Positions 48,151 to 59,002 of a DNA stretch of 64,000 bases are shown in pieces. Each line of letters begins with the position of its first letter. Within the stretch, counting starts at the first letter, position 1. Under the pieces are notes generated by a model. That model did not search any database and was not told the DNA's origin. It saw only the letters and a program-made list of their open reading frames with translations. This DNA comes from Clonostachys chloroleuca. Taxonomy: Eukaryota > Ascomycota > Sordariomycetes > Hypocreales > Bionectriaceae. The position numbers and the translations under genes were made by a program. The DNA lies in NCBI GenBank assembly GCA_037952775.1, contig JBANAY010000003.1, positions 29,078,001-29,142,000 on the forward strand. Direction: 5' to 3'.

Positions 48151-50225
48151 CTTGGCCACCTGTTTTCGCCTGCAAACGAACCAGACCGTAGATGCCGGTA
48201 CGCTAAATGCCTGGCGGAATCACCAGCTTGACCATGACGACATCTTCCACCCGGCGTTTCTTGAGAGGGTTATATTCAATAGCGTCGAATCTGACCAAGT
48301 GACTCTCACCGACGATGCGAAGCAGGTCTTGAAGGACTGGAATACCACCAAAGTCGATTTCAGTCCTCATCTGAACCTCACGAGTGGCCCATATTATTTG
48401 GATCGTGGTGTATTCCACTCGGTGTGGAGGGTCTCTGAAGACCCCCAGCTGGCATTTTTGGAAGCCATATGGCCCCTCGAGGAAAATCGTCTGTAAATTC
48501 ACCAACGAATCATATCTCCCATCTCATGATATCCTCTTGGCTCATCATCACTCTCTCAGCTCCTTTACTCGGGTCAGCGCGGCCGGAAATGGGTACCCAT
48601 GGCATCGCGGTGCCTTCACGGTCGTACACGCAAGCGTTTACACCACCCAGGTCGGGCCTAACAGACAATGAAACCCAAAGGTAGAGAGAGATTGATGATT
48701 AGGCTATCATGCGAGTTTTGACTACTGACAAGACGCCAATAGCGCTCTCAGAGGCATGAGAATTGCGGTCAAGGACAACTACCACATCCAAGGTATCAAG
48801 ACATCGCTAGGAAAATCGGGCATACTTCAATTTATATCCTACTCAGATTACCACCGCAAAAGTGGTGTCGAAGCTAATTGATCAGGGTGCTCACATCGTC
48901 GGCAAAGCTCATCTTAGCTCCTTTGCCAAGATGGAGCATCACACACAGAGTGTCGATTATCAAGCTCCCTTTCAACCCCCGTGGGGATGGTTACTTGATG
49001 CCTATGAGTGGATTGATATTGCGATATGCAGTGACACTACGTCTCTGCTTCATCACCATCATCACCTTGCCGTAGTTAAGCCAACTCACATCTTACAGCC
49101 ACCGGCAGCTCCCGCATCCCCGCCCTGTAGACAGGGGTCTTCGGATTCCGCCCTAGCACTGGATCAATCTCAGGCGAAGGCATGGTAAATGCATGGGCAG
49201 CTTTCGACACCCCGGCATGGTTCGGGGGAACGTCGAACTGTTTCCCAACGTCCTGGGCGCGTTGACTGGTCTTCCAGTGGACGAATCGGCCGCTGCTAAA
49301 GACCCATCTGCAATTCTCTACCCCACAGACTTTGCGCCAGCAGATAGCCCAGATCAGATTGAGGCCATGGAGAGATTACTTGAAGACTTAGCTACAGCAT
49401 CAGATTGTAGCTACACGCGCGTCTCGATTGAGAATGACTGGGCTGAAACAGGACCAACCGAAGAAAGGAGCCTCTACCAATACCTCTATAATGTCAGTTG
49501 AAGGATGCCTGCCCTCCCTGGGTCGGATCATATGCTCAAGTGTTTATGCGGTAGGTCAAACATAACGGGTGGTATTATTCAGCATTCCGTTCGTTTGACC
49601 AATTCAGAGAACAGTACGATTCAAAATACGGCCATGATCCTTTTGTTACCGAAGTTATCCGATGGTATTGGTATGTGTCCATGTCCAATAATGTCCCTTC
49701 TCATATGGCGCCAGCATATCACAGAAAAAATTGACTTTGCCGTAGGAGGTTGGGCAGCACCGTCACGGCTGAGGAGTACCAGGAGATAATGAACCGTCTA
49801 CACGTGTTCAAGAATTGGTTCATAAATCGGTACTTGGCGGAAGGGGCTGTTGTCGCATTGCACATTGACAAGATCCAGCCGAGGTATCGCGATCAGTACC
49901 CAGGCAACAACAACCCAGAAATATCAGGCCTGCGCGCGCCGCATCTTGCTGCTATTTTGGGCTCTCCTGAATTGGCGGTGTCAAGTGAGTCCTCCCCATT
50001 TCATTAGCTTTGCTTATTCCTTGGTGATAATCAATTTCAACTAAAATTTCTAGTCTCTGAAATCCCCTACCAGTCACGTATCACTGGCAGAGAGGAGAAG
50101 CTCCCCATGGTTATCTCTCTAATGGGGCACCAGGGACCGACGCCCAACTCCTTGAGTGGACGATCGACTCACTAGATAAGAGTGGACGCGCGACGAGGGG
50201 TGGAGTTGGGAGCAGAATGTTTTAG
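48151..50225 (+). pseudogene. amidase-like gene, frameshifted
   Basis: A second amidase-signature gene, of the fungal Glu-tRNA amidotransferase-A-like type. Recognisable blocks in order: DDIFHPAFLERVIFNS (48,230), GIAVPSR (48,600), GMRIAVKDNYHIQG with the catalytic Lys (48,760), [20 protein letters not shown] (48,865), FNPRGDGYL (48,975), [13 protein letters not shown] (49,005), NVELFPNVL (49,230), [15 protein letters not shown] (49,635), EISGLRAPHLAAILG (49,920), SEIPYQSRITGREEKLPM (50,056), LLEWTIDSLDKSGRAT (50,150). Introns at 48,681-48,742, 49,671-49,745 and 49,985-50,053 look normal. Single-base frameshifts occur near 48,813, 48,970, 49,230 and 50,133, and the Ser-rich segment that should lie between GDGYL and AYEWID, with the active-site cis-Ser, is missing. 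The damage is indels rather than RIP-type changes. The N-terminus is unidentified. Confidence 0.8.
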
Positions 50226-50719
50226 ATGTCTCGACTGTTATTTCGAGACGCCTAAGGGATCTCTGAGGATAGAACATGACAATTTGGTATCGGGTCGAGG
50301 CCAATGTGACGGCAAGACGGATTTACGGTGGGTTCTAGGCGATGCTGCATGGTATCCTCAGGCCCGGCTGAATTTGTGCAATAGCTTTGCTATCAATTAA
50401 CTAGCATCTGATTGTCTCTTCCAACATCACCAAAAGCTCCATACGAATGGTTTTCAGAGTACTGCAATCATCTTCCCCGTGCCCTGGCAGCACATCGGAT
50501 TAGGTAGTCTCATTGACCTCGGGATGCCATTCTGGATTGCCTTCAATGTCCTGTAAAATACAATCCTCTGTGAGGTGAATCCGGGTCGGGACGTAGCGAG
50601 GGCTCTGTTTCACACCCAGTCAATCTTCTGGAGGTGAACAGTGACTTGAAGTCCAACCATTGTACGATACCGTTGCTTGTTCCACAGCTTCCTTTGAACC
50701 TTTGGTTAAGCTCTGCGAC
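50226..50719. other. no recognisable gene
   Basis: About 500 bases downstream of the amidase pseudogene. On the minus strand, DIEGNPEWHPEVNETT can be read near 50,510-50,560 and could be a later exon of the small frame at 50,720-50,881, but the splice sites joining them are not convincing. Confidence 0.3.
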
Positions 50720-50881
50720 TCACAAGGTAGTGTATTGGACTGACGGAACATACTGGACCACACCATGGGTGTGACCCTTCTCGGCGGCAATGCGTTGAAT
50801 CATGTTTGTCACTCTCTTGCGCTCCTCATTGTAGCGAAAGACATCTTGGGACCAGTCAACAAACTTGACACTAACACTCAT
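50720..50881 (-). CDS. short hypothetical frame, possible first exon
   Basis: A 53-codon frame starting MSVSVKFVDWSQDVFRYNEE. It ends at a TGA that coincides with a good donor site (CTT followed by GTGAGT), so it may be exon 1 of a longer gene extending toward 50,500. The composition (charged, RYNEERKRVTNMIQ) looks protein-like. I do not recognise the family. No clear acceptor or downstream exon could be fixed, so it may equally be a gene remnant. Confidence 0.3.
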   Translation of the reverse strand: MSVSVKFVDWSQDVFRYNEERKRVTNMIQRIAAEKGHTHGVVQYVPSVQYTTL

Positions 50882-51359
50882 GTTTTCTAAGTTTGAGGGA
50901 GGCTATGGCACCGATGGTCTGAAAATGATAATTTGGACGATTTGTTTGCAGTGATGGCGAGTGCTAGGGCGGCAGATCGAGCTGACACGATAAGAAGAGT
51001 ACCACTCAGTCTCAGTAAGGATGGAGGACCAGGACTGCAGCGAATGAGTGTGGAAAGAAACTCGTCTGTACCAACTGGCGTATCTCCAACAACTGTGGAT
51101 GCTTGGGCTTTAATGGGGCCACCTTAGCTGCGCCCTCAGAGTCCACCGAGTGTGAACATGCAGGCAGCAACCACGAGGCGAGGCTGTTGCATATTCTTGC
51201 GTGTGCTACGTCAGCTTGCATTCCCCTCCTCACCCCACCTCCTGGGAACTGTGGTAGGGCACTAGATGGATTAGTTAGCAAAATAGATCTGTAATTATGT
51301 TGGGTATAATCCGTATTCTGTGTAGGCTCTAGTCTAGGTCGCTCAAGCCAGGCATCTAA
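50882..51359. other. intergenic, promoter side of the kinase remnant
   Basis: Normal composition. The open frames of 60-90 codons on both strands overlap and carry no motif. No gene is called. Confidence 0.4.
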
Positions 51360-52593
51360 ATGGCTTCCACCTACCCGCCCAAAAGACTGTACAAAATCCC
51401 CCGCTCAAGAAATGCTGAGGATCCTGAGCTCCACAAAGCTTCTGGCTTCCATCCGGTTCATATTAGTGACTACTTGAAAGGGGAAAGGTACAGAATTGTC
51501 CACAAGCTTGGCTATGGTGGCTCTTCCACAGTATGGCTGGCAAGGGACTGCCCAGAAAATAGTTACGTGTCTCTGCGAATTTCCAAAGCGAACTTTGGCC
51601 TGGCCTGCAATGAGATCAGTATTCTGCGTCGCCTTGCCCTGACAAAATCAGACCACACGGGCGCACAATATATTATGAAGCTGAGGGATGATATCATTCT
51701 ATCTGGGCCGAATGGAGACCACCAATGCATTGTCTGTCAACTTGCAGGAAATGATTAAGTCGCCCGCTGGGAGTGAGGTCCTCTTGTCTGGGTCCTTCAC
51801 GTTTACTTATCGCTCAACTTTTCCTGGGGCTTGAATACCTGAATTCGTGCAACGTAGGACATGGAGGTAAGTAGTTGTATTTACTCAACAGCACATCGGC
51901 ACTGACTTGCACTCAAGATTTATACACGGAAACATACTATTCCAGCTGGAGACCTTTGATTCATGGTCGGATGAGTAGCTCTATGAGTGTATGGGCCGTC
52001 CCGTCACTAAAGAGGTTGTTCGTCTTGACGTTCAAGCAATCGAGAGCTGCAGCGCTGCGTGTACTCTGGCGGTCTCTCTCGTCTAGAACAGCGGATGATG
52101 GAGCCTCGTGCTTTATCAATAAGCCGCCATTGAAGACAACTGCATCCTCGCAATACGCCGCCCCTAAGGTGCTCAGATCCATTGGGGTAGCACCTTCAAG
52201 CGATGTTTCGGCTCAAGCTGTGCAGCGTTTGAAATTTGTGCTGGCTATACACTGTTCAAAGCTCTGTTCAATCCAAGGAAAGAGGTCATGAAGGGCATGC
52301 TTTTGATGTTTGGAAAGCCACCTGACAGAATATGGAAGATTTGAGAAGAGAGGTCCAGGTATTATGATGAGGAAGGCCACACGGTGAGGCGAACAGAACA
52401 AGCGATTCCATTTCAAACTTGCCACTTGTACAATCGGGTCCGGGGCATGGAAAGGCTAGATCCTGCGGATGGACGAATGATAGATATCAGCGAACTACCT
52501 AGGGGGCACCTTGAAACGGTTGAGCTGGTCCAGATGCATGACTTTCTTAGCAAAGTCTTTGTATTCAATCCAGTATCCCGAATTTCAGCGTAG
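51360..52593 (+). pseudogene. SRPK-like protein kinase, disrupted
   Basis: Remnant of a Ser/Thr kinase resembling fungal SR-protein kinases. The N-terminal 132 residues are open: YLKGERYRIVHKLGYGGSST gives the glycine loop, followed by VWLARD. The position of the ATP-binding Lys reads YVSLRIS, with Arg where Lys is expected. After a stop at 51,756 the frame shifts to FLGLEYLNSCNVGHG, followed by a 51-nt intron (51,867-51,917), then DLYT and, one frame away, GNILFQLETFDSW. A TAG in the next block (SDE, stop, LYECMGRPVTKEVVRLD) stands where CAG is expected. Further on come SQYAAPKVL (APE motif region), FEICAGYTLFKALFNP and MLLMFGKPPDRIW in different frames, then a C-terminal frame 52,384-52,593. 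At least three frameshifts and two stops make it non-functional. A transposon-style CAG-to-TAG change suggests some RIP leakage. Confidence 0.8.
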
Positions 52594-52769
52594 AGTGTAT
52601 TAGGACATCTATTGGCCCAGGTCAATATTTAATAGCTGTTTTCCAATTTTAGGACATGCAAATCTCACACATAACCTCAGGTTAGCCATCCTTGGGTAAT
52701 TATACGAGCTTGAATCATGTATTATCTGAAGACCACCGAATGCGATACACGACAGCTGATGAACCGTAG
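52594..52769. other. short intergenic stretch
   Basis: Downstream of the kinase remnant; nothing recognised. Confidence 0.4.
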
Positions 52770-53430
52770 CCCCCCTCAATATCAGGTTCTCTCACCCAGG
52801 TAATCAAAATGAGAATAAGTCCTCAGACGAGGAGTGAGATATAGAATGGTCCACGCAAATCGATCTGCATCAATTCAGCAGCTATCCTTGGGTCAACAAA
52901 CTTGACTTTGCCAGACCTGAGACCCAATGAGTAGAGTTGTTGTTGCGGGGCCTCCGGCCACACATCCTTGAACTTAACATCCTACATCATCTCAATCAAT
53001 TGGTTCTGCCCAAAAATCATCTCTTTGACCCTCGTTTCCGTGCGTAATTGATTGGGCGGTGTTGTCTTGTGAAGAGTGGATACCAGTTCTCTCCAACCCC
53101 CAATTTCAAGGCTTCCAAAGTCCTACCTATGACTACAATTGAGTGAGTCGGAGACCAGGGCATAGATAATGGACGTGTACACGCGCTGGCCGCCACCTAT
53201 CAGAGGTAAGGCTGAGGATATCCAAATTGTGGTTAGGGGAAGTATCGGAGGGTGAGAGCCTGGATATAGCAGTTAGCCCTCTATATGCGTAGAGTGTTGA
53301 AGATATGACTTCATATTAAAACATCCCAGATGGTCATAGATGCATAACCAAATGTTGAAAGGGTAATGACGATTCCCTTCCCATATTTCTCTGCAACCAA
53401 CCCGTAGAAGATAGCGGGTAAAAGTCCTGT
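52770..53430 (-). pseudogene. MFS transporter remnant
   Basis: On the minus strand three protein-like blocks appear in different frames. Near 53,320-53,430: GLLPAIFYGLVAEKYGKG then VITLSTFGYASMTIWDVL, which is a major facilitator loop with the YG..AEKYG pattern followed by a membrane helix. Near 53,150-53,250: TTIWISSALPLIGGGQ then RVYTSIIYALVSD, matching the next helices (IGGG..V). Near 52,835-52,985: DVKFKDVWPEAPQQQLYSLG, then FVDPRIAAELMQIDLRGPFY. No continuous frame joins them and both ends are missing. It is a decayed gene; the substrate cannot be guessed. Confidence 0.55.
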
Positions 53431-54287
53431 AATGCAATCAGTGTACAGTTTACAGGCTACAGCCGTTTAAATTCGCCAATTGAAAGTAAAATTGATTAAA
53501 ATTGCTTGCTATGTGATTCCAGCCCCGGCAGATGGCCTCCCCCAAGAAGCAAGCGGGAAACGACGGAGCGAACAGAGGATGATTTGATGGTGATTTGATC
53601 CGCCTCACGTCAGAGGGTGTAGCTAACCTGCCAATGATTTAAAGCAAAGTTTCCAGGCCATTGTATGCGAAAGAATAGCCTAGATGTCGGAGCCTTTACA
53701 GGCGGCTTCGTCAACATTTGGGTCCTGGTGCTCGTGTATGTAGATTGCCCGTCCGATTAGAGCCACATTTAGAACCTCAATTACACTTAGCGCAAACCAA
53801 AAAAGAGTTAATAAAAAGAAAGAAAGCCATTAAATATGGGTATTCATGTCAGCGGGCTTATTCTCTGTTCGGTTTTCTTGCAACAGGCTGTGATGATGCA
53901 GGGTTATTGCGACTTAAGTTGTGGTGGCGGTCAATGGCAAGATGAGTGCTTCCTTATGTCACGTGCAGACTGTGCATATTTCATCGGGCTCTGACCTCAC
54001 CTGCCAGAGGCGGGCGGTTCCCCACGTTCCTTGAGACGGTTTTTTCCCCATATAGTTCTCTCACATCATGGAATTGAGGGAAACTCACTATCGCGGAGAA
54101 AGGTCATCCCTTACCTAGGATGTTTTTTTGTTGAATTGAGGTCCGATGGATCAAACAAGACTTCCAAGGTCTCATCTCTTGAGGGCAGGCATATAGGTAC
54201 CTTAGGTATTGATCATAATTTGAATGGGTTCTGGAAACGATATGAGTAATGATATGATAGTTCAAAGTGGCCAGAAATTTTGCTATT
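53431..54287. other. no recognisable gene
   Basis: Normal composition. Frames of 64-75 codons on the plus strand show no motif. The right end is the 3' flank of the protease gene. The N-terminus of the MFS remnant should be here but I could not find it. Confidence 0.4.
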
Positions 54288-56898
54288 TTATGAGTTTTGG
54301 ATGCGCTGGAGAGCGTTCCGATCCAGCTTGAGCATGATTTGTTTCACATCACTCGCTTTCTCCCAGTTCACTAATATACTCAACTGCCCCTCCAGCCGGG
54401 CAGCCTCCACCCGCCTTGTACAAAGTTCCTGTTCCATCGCCCTGAGCTCACTTTCTCGGAGTTGCGCACCGTAGGTGTCTTGCACGTCCTCTGCCGCGCT
54501 AGCCTGACGGCCCTCGATGTCGTAGGATGCCAAAGCTTGGGTCGCCAGGGACTCGAAAGTCGAAATGTACTTGGCTAAGGCACTATTTGCTTCTTTCGAG
54601 GCTTCTTTCGATGGGTGCAGAGAGCGTAGTGCGTCCAGAGGCTGAATCAAGGACGATTCCTTGATGGCCCGGCATATATCCTCGTGGGCCTGGATACGAA
54701 GATGTGCAGCGTCGCGAGCCGCCAAGAGCACATCGGCCTCAAGCGCCCGCGCCTCAGAAACACTCGACTCGAGTTGTCGTATGATATCACAATGGCGCTC
54801 AAACTCATCTTGGGTCTTTCTGATGTAGCGCGACCTTGTTTGTGGATCAACGAGAATCGCTGCCAGGTCAATGTCAACAAGGTCCTGTGGCTTGATCGGG
54901 GTGTCTTCTCTTTTTGGCGTGCTGGGGGATTGGAGGCGTTGTTTCTTGTGCACAGGTGATGCCACCGTGTCTGAATTTGCTTTCCTCTTCTGGGCTTCCG
55001 CGCTTTCAATGGGCTCCGGCACGATAGCAGGCGATTCATCTTTCACGACCGGTTCATTGGCGGTAGGCTGAGGGTCATCATCGGCTGATGCGTGCAACGT
55101 CTTCGTGGTCTCTCGTCGTTTTTGTATGCTGTCAATCAAGATGCCGAGGAGAGCGTAACGTTCGTCCGCAGCGTCCATCTCTTTTGGTGGAGGTCGTCTA
55201 GTAAGGATGCGACGCATGATTCCAAGTACGAACACACCACAATTGTTTGCGTCATACTGCAATGGGGAATCCTAGAAGACACCGTCAGGTCAGAAGATCC
55301 GAAAAAAGACTTATACTTCATTGAACATGGCACGTACCTCGTGAATAGTGTATTCTACTGGTAAAGATAACCCTTGGACATCAGAGACCCATTTCTCCAA
55401 CCGTTTGCAAAAATGCAAGCAACGGTCGCGACGACCCTCCTCAAGAGAGTCAAAGTGTGTAGTGTGGATCGAAGTGTTGGTAATGGCCGCCAGGACAAGG
55501 GTCCAGTGAATGGCGGTCCTGTGGTGAACGGGAAGTAGCAGGGTCTCTCCGGGTTTGAGACGCAGTTGACCTGGCAAGTTCTCTCTCGCTGGCTCAAACC
55601 AGAGAGGGTCCACGACCCGGATTTTGGCGGCTCCCTTGGTTCCAGGTACGGATCGCGAGATTCCAAGGCCGGCTTGGCCAGGGTCAGAGAGCTGCTGCTG
55701 ATCGAAAAGTGCTGCGAAATGCCTCATCACATCGTCGGTGAGCATGCTTGTCGAGGACTTGATCTGCGTATATGCGTTCGTCTCGACTTCGGTGCGGCCA
55801 CCACCATCCAGTATCTTGATATCCTCCTGGTCAAGGGGTGCCCTCAGGCTCTCTGGGTAGTCTGCATCGATTGATAGTTCCTCAGTATAGTCTCCCAAGT
55901 CAATCTTAGGTGAGGTGGGCTCATCGAGAAAAGATGGGCTTTCGTCGGGGCTGAACCGAGCCTGCGCTGAGTATCGTCGTCCCACTTCGGGGGATCTGGA
56001 AATGAGACTTGTGTCCTCTTGCTCGTCCTCACCATCAGACCCTGTGACCATTTGAGTCGAACCACTTTTATCAGCGACTCGCATTTGATCAAAGTCCTCG
56101 TTATCCGGAGCTTTTAAACGGTCCCGGAAAGCTTTGCAAGCGTTTCGGGCACCAGACCTGGTCAAAATTCTTGTTTCAGCTGGTCCAGCCTCGGTGGCCT
56201 CGAGCAAGAGACCTCCCTCTGCCCATAGCGAAGAGAGATCGATGCCGTGGTGTAGCGCAAGCTTGGTAATGGACCAAATCGACTTGATTTGCTCAGTGTC
56301 TCTCACTTGCTCATTGTAACTCTTCGACGGGCGAAACTCGACCGGCAGCCAATTATCGTTACCGCCCCAGGCATTGTCAAGCTCGGCGACGCGTTTCTGG
56401 TTCTGTTTATCTCGAATTTGCTGGTCCAGTTCGCGTTTCTTAGACTTTGGTAGCGTGGAGCGAGCAAGGCGAGTCACGGCTTCGACTTTAGGAGACTCTT
56501 CTACAACAAGTCGTTTGAGGATATCCGAACGGCGTTTCGAGGGGTAACCGGATAGGGCGCTTTCGAGAAATTGTGCTGTTTCCTGCGTCGAGTTCGGTAG
56601 GGACTGGTCCTGTTCCACAAGCTCATGCAGCAAGTCCTGGACCTGAAGTATGCCCTGTTGTTAGCGCTAAACTGACACCTGGAAGAGCAAGTTCAAGAGG
56701 ACGGGAAGGACATACGTATGGGCCTGCTTCCTGATGGCCCCCTAAAGCACTTGGCGGCGTGTTCCCTTCAGTGGTCGGACGATTCGACTGTGCGACCGGC
56801 AGAGCGTGCGGGAGGACTGGCGCAGAAACTTCGCGCGGACGCGCTGTTGGGGTAATATACTGGAGAATGCGCAACGAAGACGTAGAGGCACGGCTCAT
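54288..56898 (-). CDS. Ulp1/C48-type cysteine protease with C-terminal coiled coil
   Basis: An intact 823-residue gene. Exons: 56898-56716, 56642-55338, 55271-54288; introns of 73 nt (GTATGT to TTCAG) and 66 nt (GTACGT to TCTAG), both in phase 0. The catalytic domain is of the SUMO-protease (Ulp1, peptidase C48) type: His440 in AIHWTLVLA, Asp459 in HFDSLEEG, Gln501 in PLQYDANNC and Cys507 in NNCGVFVLG, in the family order. The N-terminal 430 residues are charged and probably disordered, with an acidic stretch GSDGEDEQED. After the protease domain come a Lys-rich KKQR-type segment (possible nuclear signal) and about 170 residues of Glu/Ala/Arg/Leu-rich coiled coil. The expected role is cleavage of a ubiquitin-like modifier, but similar domains also occur in transposon-linked genes. 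It is the only undamaged gene in the island. Confidence 0.85.
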
Positions 56899-57880
56899 AG
56901 GCTATGAAGAGTAAGCCTGCATGGAGGCCTGCGATGCGGTGGGCTAGAAGAAGGGCCTGATGGTGTCGGAGGGGTTCGGCGAGCAGGAATGTGGCAAGGA
57001 GTCGACGACTGGTTGGTGGTGGAAGGAAGATGCGTGAGGCAAGCTGTGTATCAACTGCTCAAAATGGCAAACCAGGAGCGCGGCGCTTTTTTGATGGCGC
57101 AGCAGCTTCCTCTTTAGGTAATATGGACTTCAGCAACCTACCCTATACCTCATTTTCCTCGATGTAATGAATGCGCCATACTCAGAATAAGTTATTCAAA
57201 CTTTGAGTATGTAAAATGCACCATTGGAGCTTCAAAACTCGACAGAATTGATAATCTCAACAATTTCATGCAATCAAAATGAAAGTCTGCACATTGTTAC
57301 TTCGGCTGCCTCTAAGGCTGTGCCAAAGGAGCTCTGCTTCGTTGGCTTTAGCCAATGAAGAATTGGATAAGCCCGTGGAAAACACGATGGCAAAAAAGAA
57401 TGGAGCTTCTTAAGCGAGCACCTACGGAAGATGGAAGTACAGAAGCTCGTAGAGATCAAGAGCTGACCGAGGCCAAGAACCCGTAGAGGGAAGAAACTTA
57501 GGGAGTCATAGAGGGTGGAAGCCTGGAGACAGTGCAAAAGCCTAGAGCCTATGAGGGAAGCCCATAGAGGGCAGGAACCCACGGAGTAGACGCAGAGAGG
57601 ATAACCACAGACAGCGACAATGATGGAGCGTGGGAGGGAGCTCATAGACAGCACGGCGAAATAAGGGCAGGAGTGGCGAGACATCATAGATTACGTGGTC
57701 AAATGGATAGGCTACGACGTCTTGTATGCACAGCACCAAGGAAACTCGCCATATATCTACATCCACAAAACCGTGTTTGGCAGAGAGAGGGCACAATGAG
57801 TTCATAGAACAATTGAACTCAGCTCCGTGACTTATGCCTGCAAGCCTCAGTTGATGATAATGTGAAGCCTCACCCTGATT
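56899..57880. other. 5' flank of the protease gene and right boundary of the gene island
   Basis: 56,899-57,270 is the probable promoter region of the protease gene. 57,270-57,800 is GA-rich on the plus strand; the two long minus-strand frames there (Ser/Leu/Cys-rich) are the complement of that bias and I do not call them. Composition falls abruptly to AT-rich at about 57,880. Confidence 0.45.
57671..57722 (+). pseudogene. possible Gypsy chromodomain remnant
   Basis: The plus strand reads EWRDIIDYVVKWIGYD, close to the EYLVKWKGY core of retrotransposon chromodomains. Only about 16 residues match and both sides are unrelated, so it may be a very old fragment or chance. Its bases are not RIP-mutated. 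Confidence 0.3.
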
Positions 57881-57913
57881 AATTATTATATACTTTATAG
57901 GTTCTTCTATATC

Positions 57914-59002
57914 GTATAGTAAAACTAACTATATATAAATAGATATCAGGTTAATATTAAATCTGTATTATTCCTAATAAAAAAATTCTATAGCTATAAA
58001 TATATATTATACTTATAGAGATAAATTAACTAATAATTTTAAATAACTAACTTTTTTTATTTCTAAATATATATAATTTTAAATATAATTAAAATAAACT
58101 CTAATATACTCTAATCTAATCTAAATAATATTCTAATCTAAATATAACTAAAAAAATATAAAACTTAAATAATTAATTTTTAAGAGCTATCTTTATTCTA
58201 ATAATCTTAATATAGTATATAATATACTAAAACTATAAGTTATATATTAGATTATAATAGGCCTATATAAGAGAATAGCTATTCTTAAGATATAGCTTTT
58301 CTTCTAACTAGTCTCTATTCTCTATAAGTACCTATAGTAATATTAGGTAGGCTATATAATAAAGTAATAAACTAAGTAAATATAGCTATTTAATCTATAT
58401 TATTAAAAGTAGCTTTATTATAATAAATAGGCTCTTAACTAATTAGAGTAGTATATAATAAATATAGTTAGTAAATAGCTATTTTATATTATCTCTTATA
58501 ATAGCTATTATCTTTTAAAGGATTTTATTAGAAATATTAGCTAAGCTCTAAGAAATTAGAATATTTATATTAGATATAGATATTATAACTATTCTTATTT
58601 AAATAGAGATAGTTATAATTAATAATTAATAATTAATAATAAGATATCTAGTAATTAATTTATTAAGTAATTAATAATATAATTAATTAATTAATTATAA
58701 TAAGCTTTAAGTTAGAAAGGAAATATAGTTATTATTATCATTAGATAATAAGCTTCCTTTCTTAGAGGCTATAACTATAGCTGGATTATTTATATATCTA
58801 GCTATATAAATACTTTCTATTACTAGAGTTTTTATAAGATTAATATCTATATCTAGGCTAAAAGTATAATATTTTAACTTTATCTTATAGTATTAAAGGT
58901 TTAGATATAGACTACTAATTATATTCTTAAAAAATATATATTAGATTATATATTATTTAATCTTAGGATATACTCTTATTTATAGTAAAACTAATAAAAA
59001 AA
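57914..59002 (+). repeat. family A repeat, reference copy (A12)
   Basis: The least mutated full copy (about 1.09 kb). The start reads TATAGTAAAACTAACTATAT and the end TATAGTAAAACTAATAAAA, so the same 14-base word closes both ends in direct, not inverted, orientation. It is non-coding. It begins about 30 bases inside the AT-rich block, right next to the gene island. Confidence 0.7.

Noticed and set aside
54647..55039. 130-codon minus-strand frame within the protease gene
   Set aside because: Out-of-frame shadow of the protease coiled-coil exon.
57274..57805. Two minus-strand frames of 137 and 87 codons rich in Ser, Leu and Cys
   Set aside because: They arise from GA-rich plus-strand sequence and have no motif.
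45412..57880. Gene island as a biosynthetic cluster or Starship cargo
   Set aside because: No synthase or synthetase gene, no tyrosine-recombinase captain gene and no element boundaries are visible; most genes are decayed.
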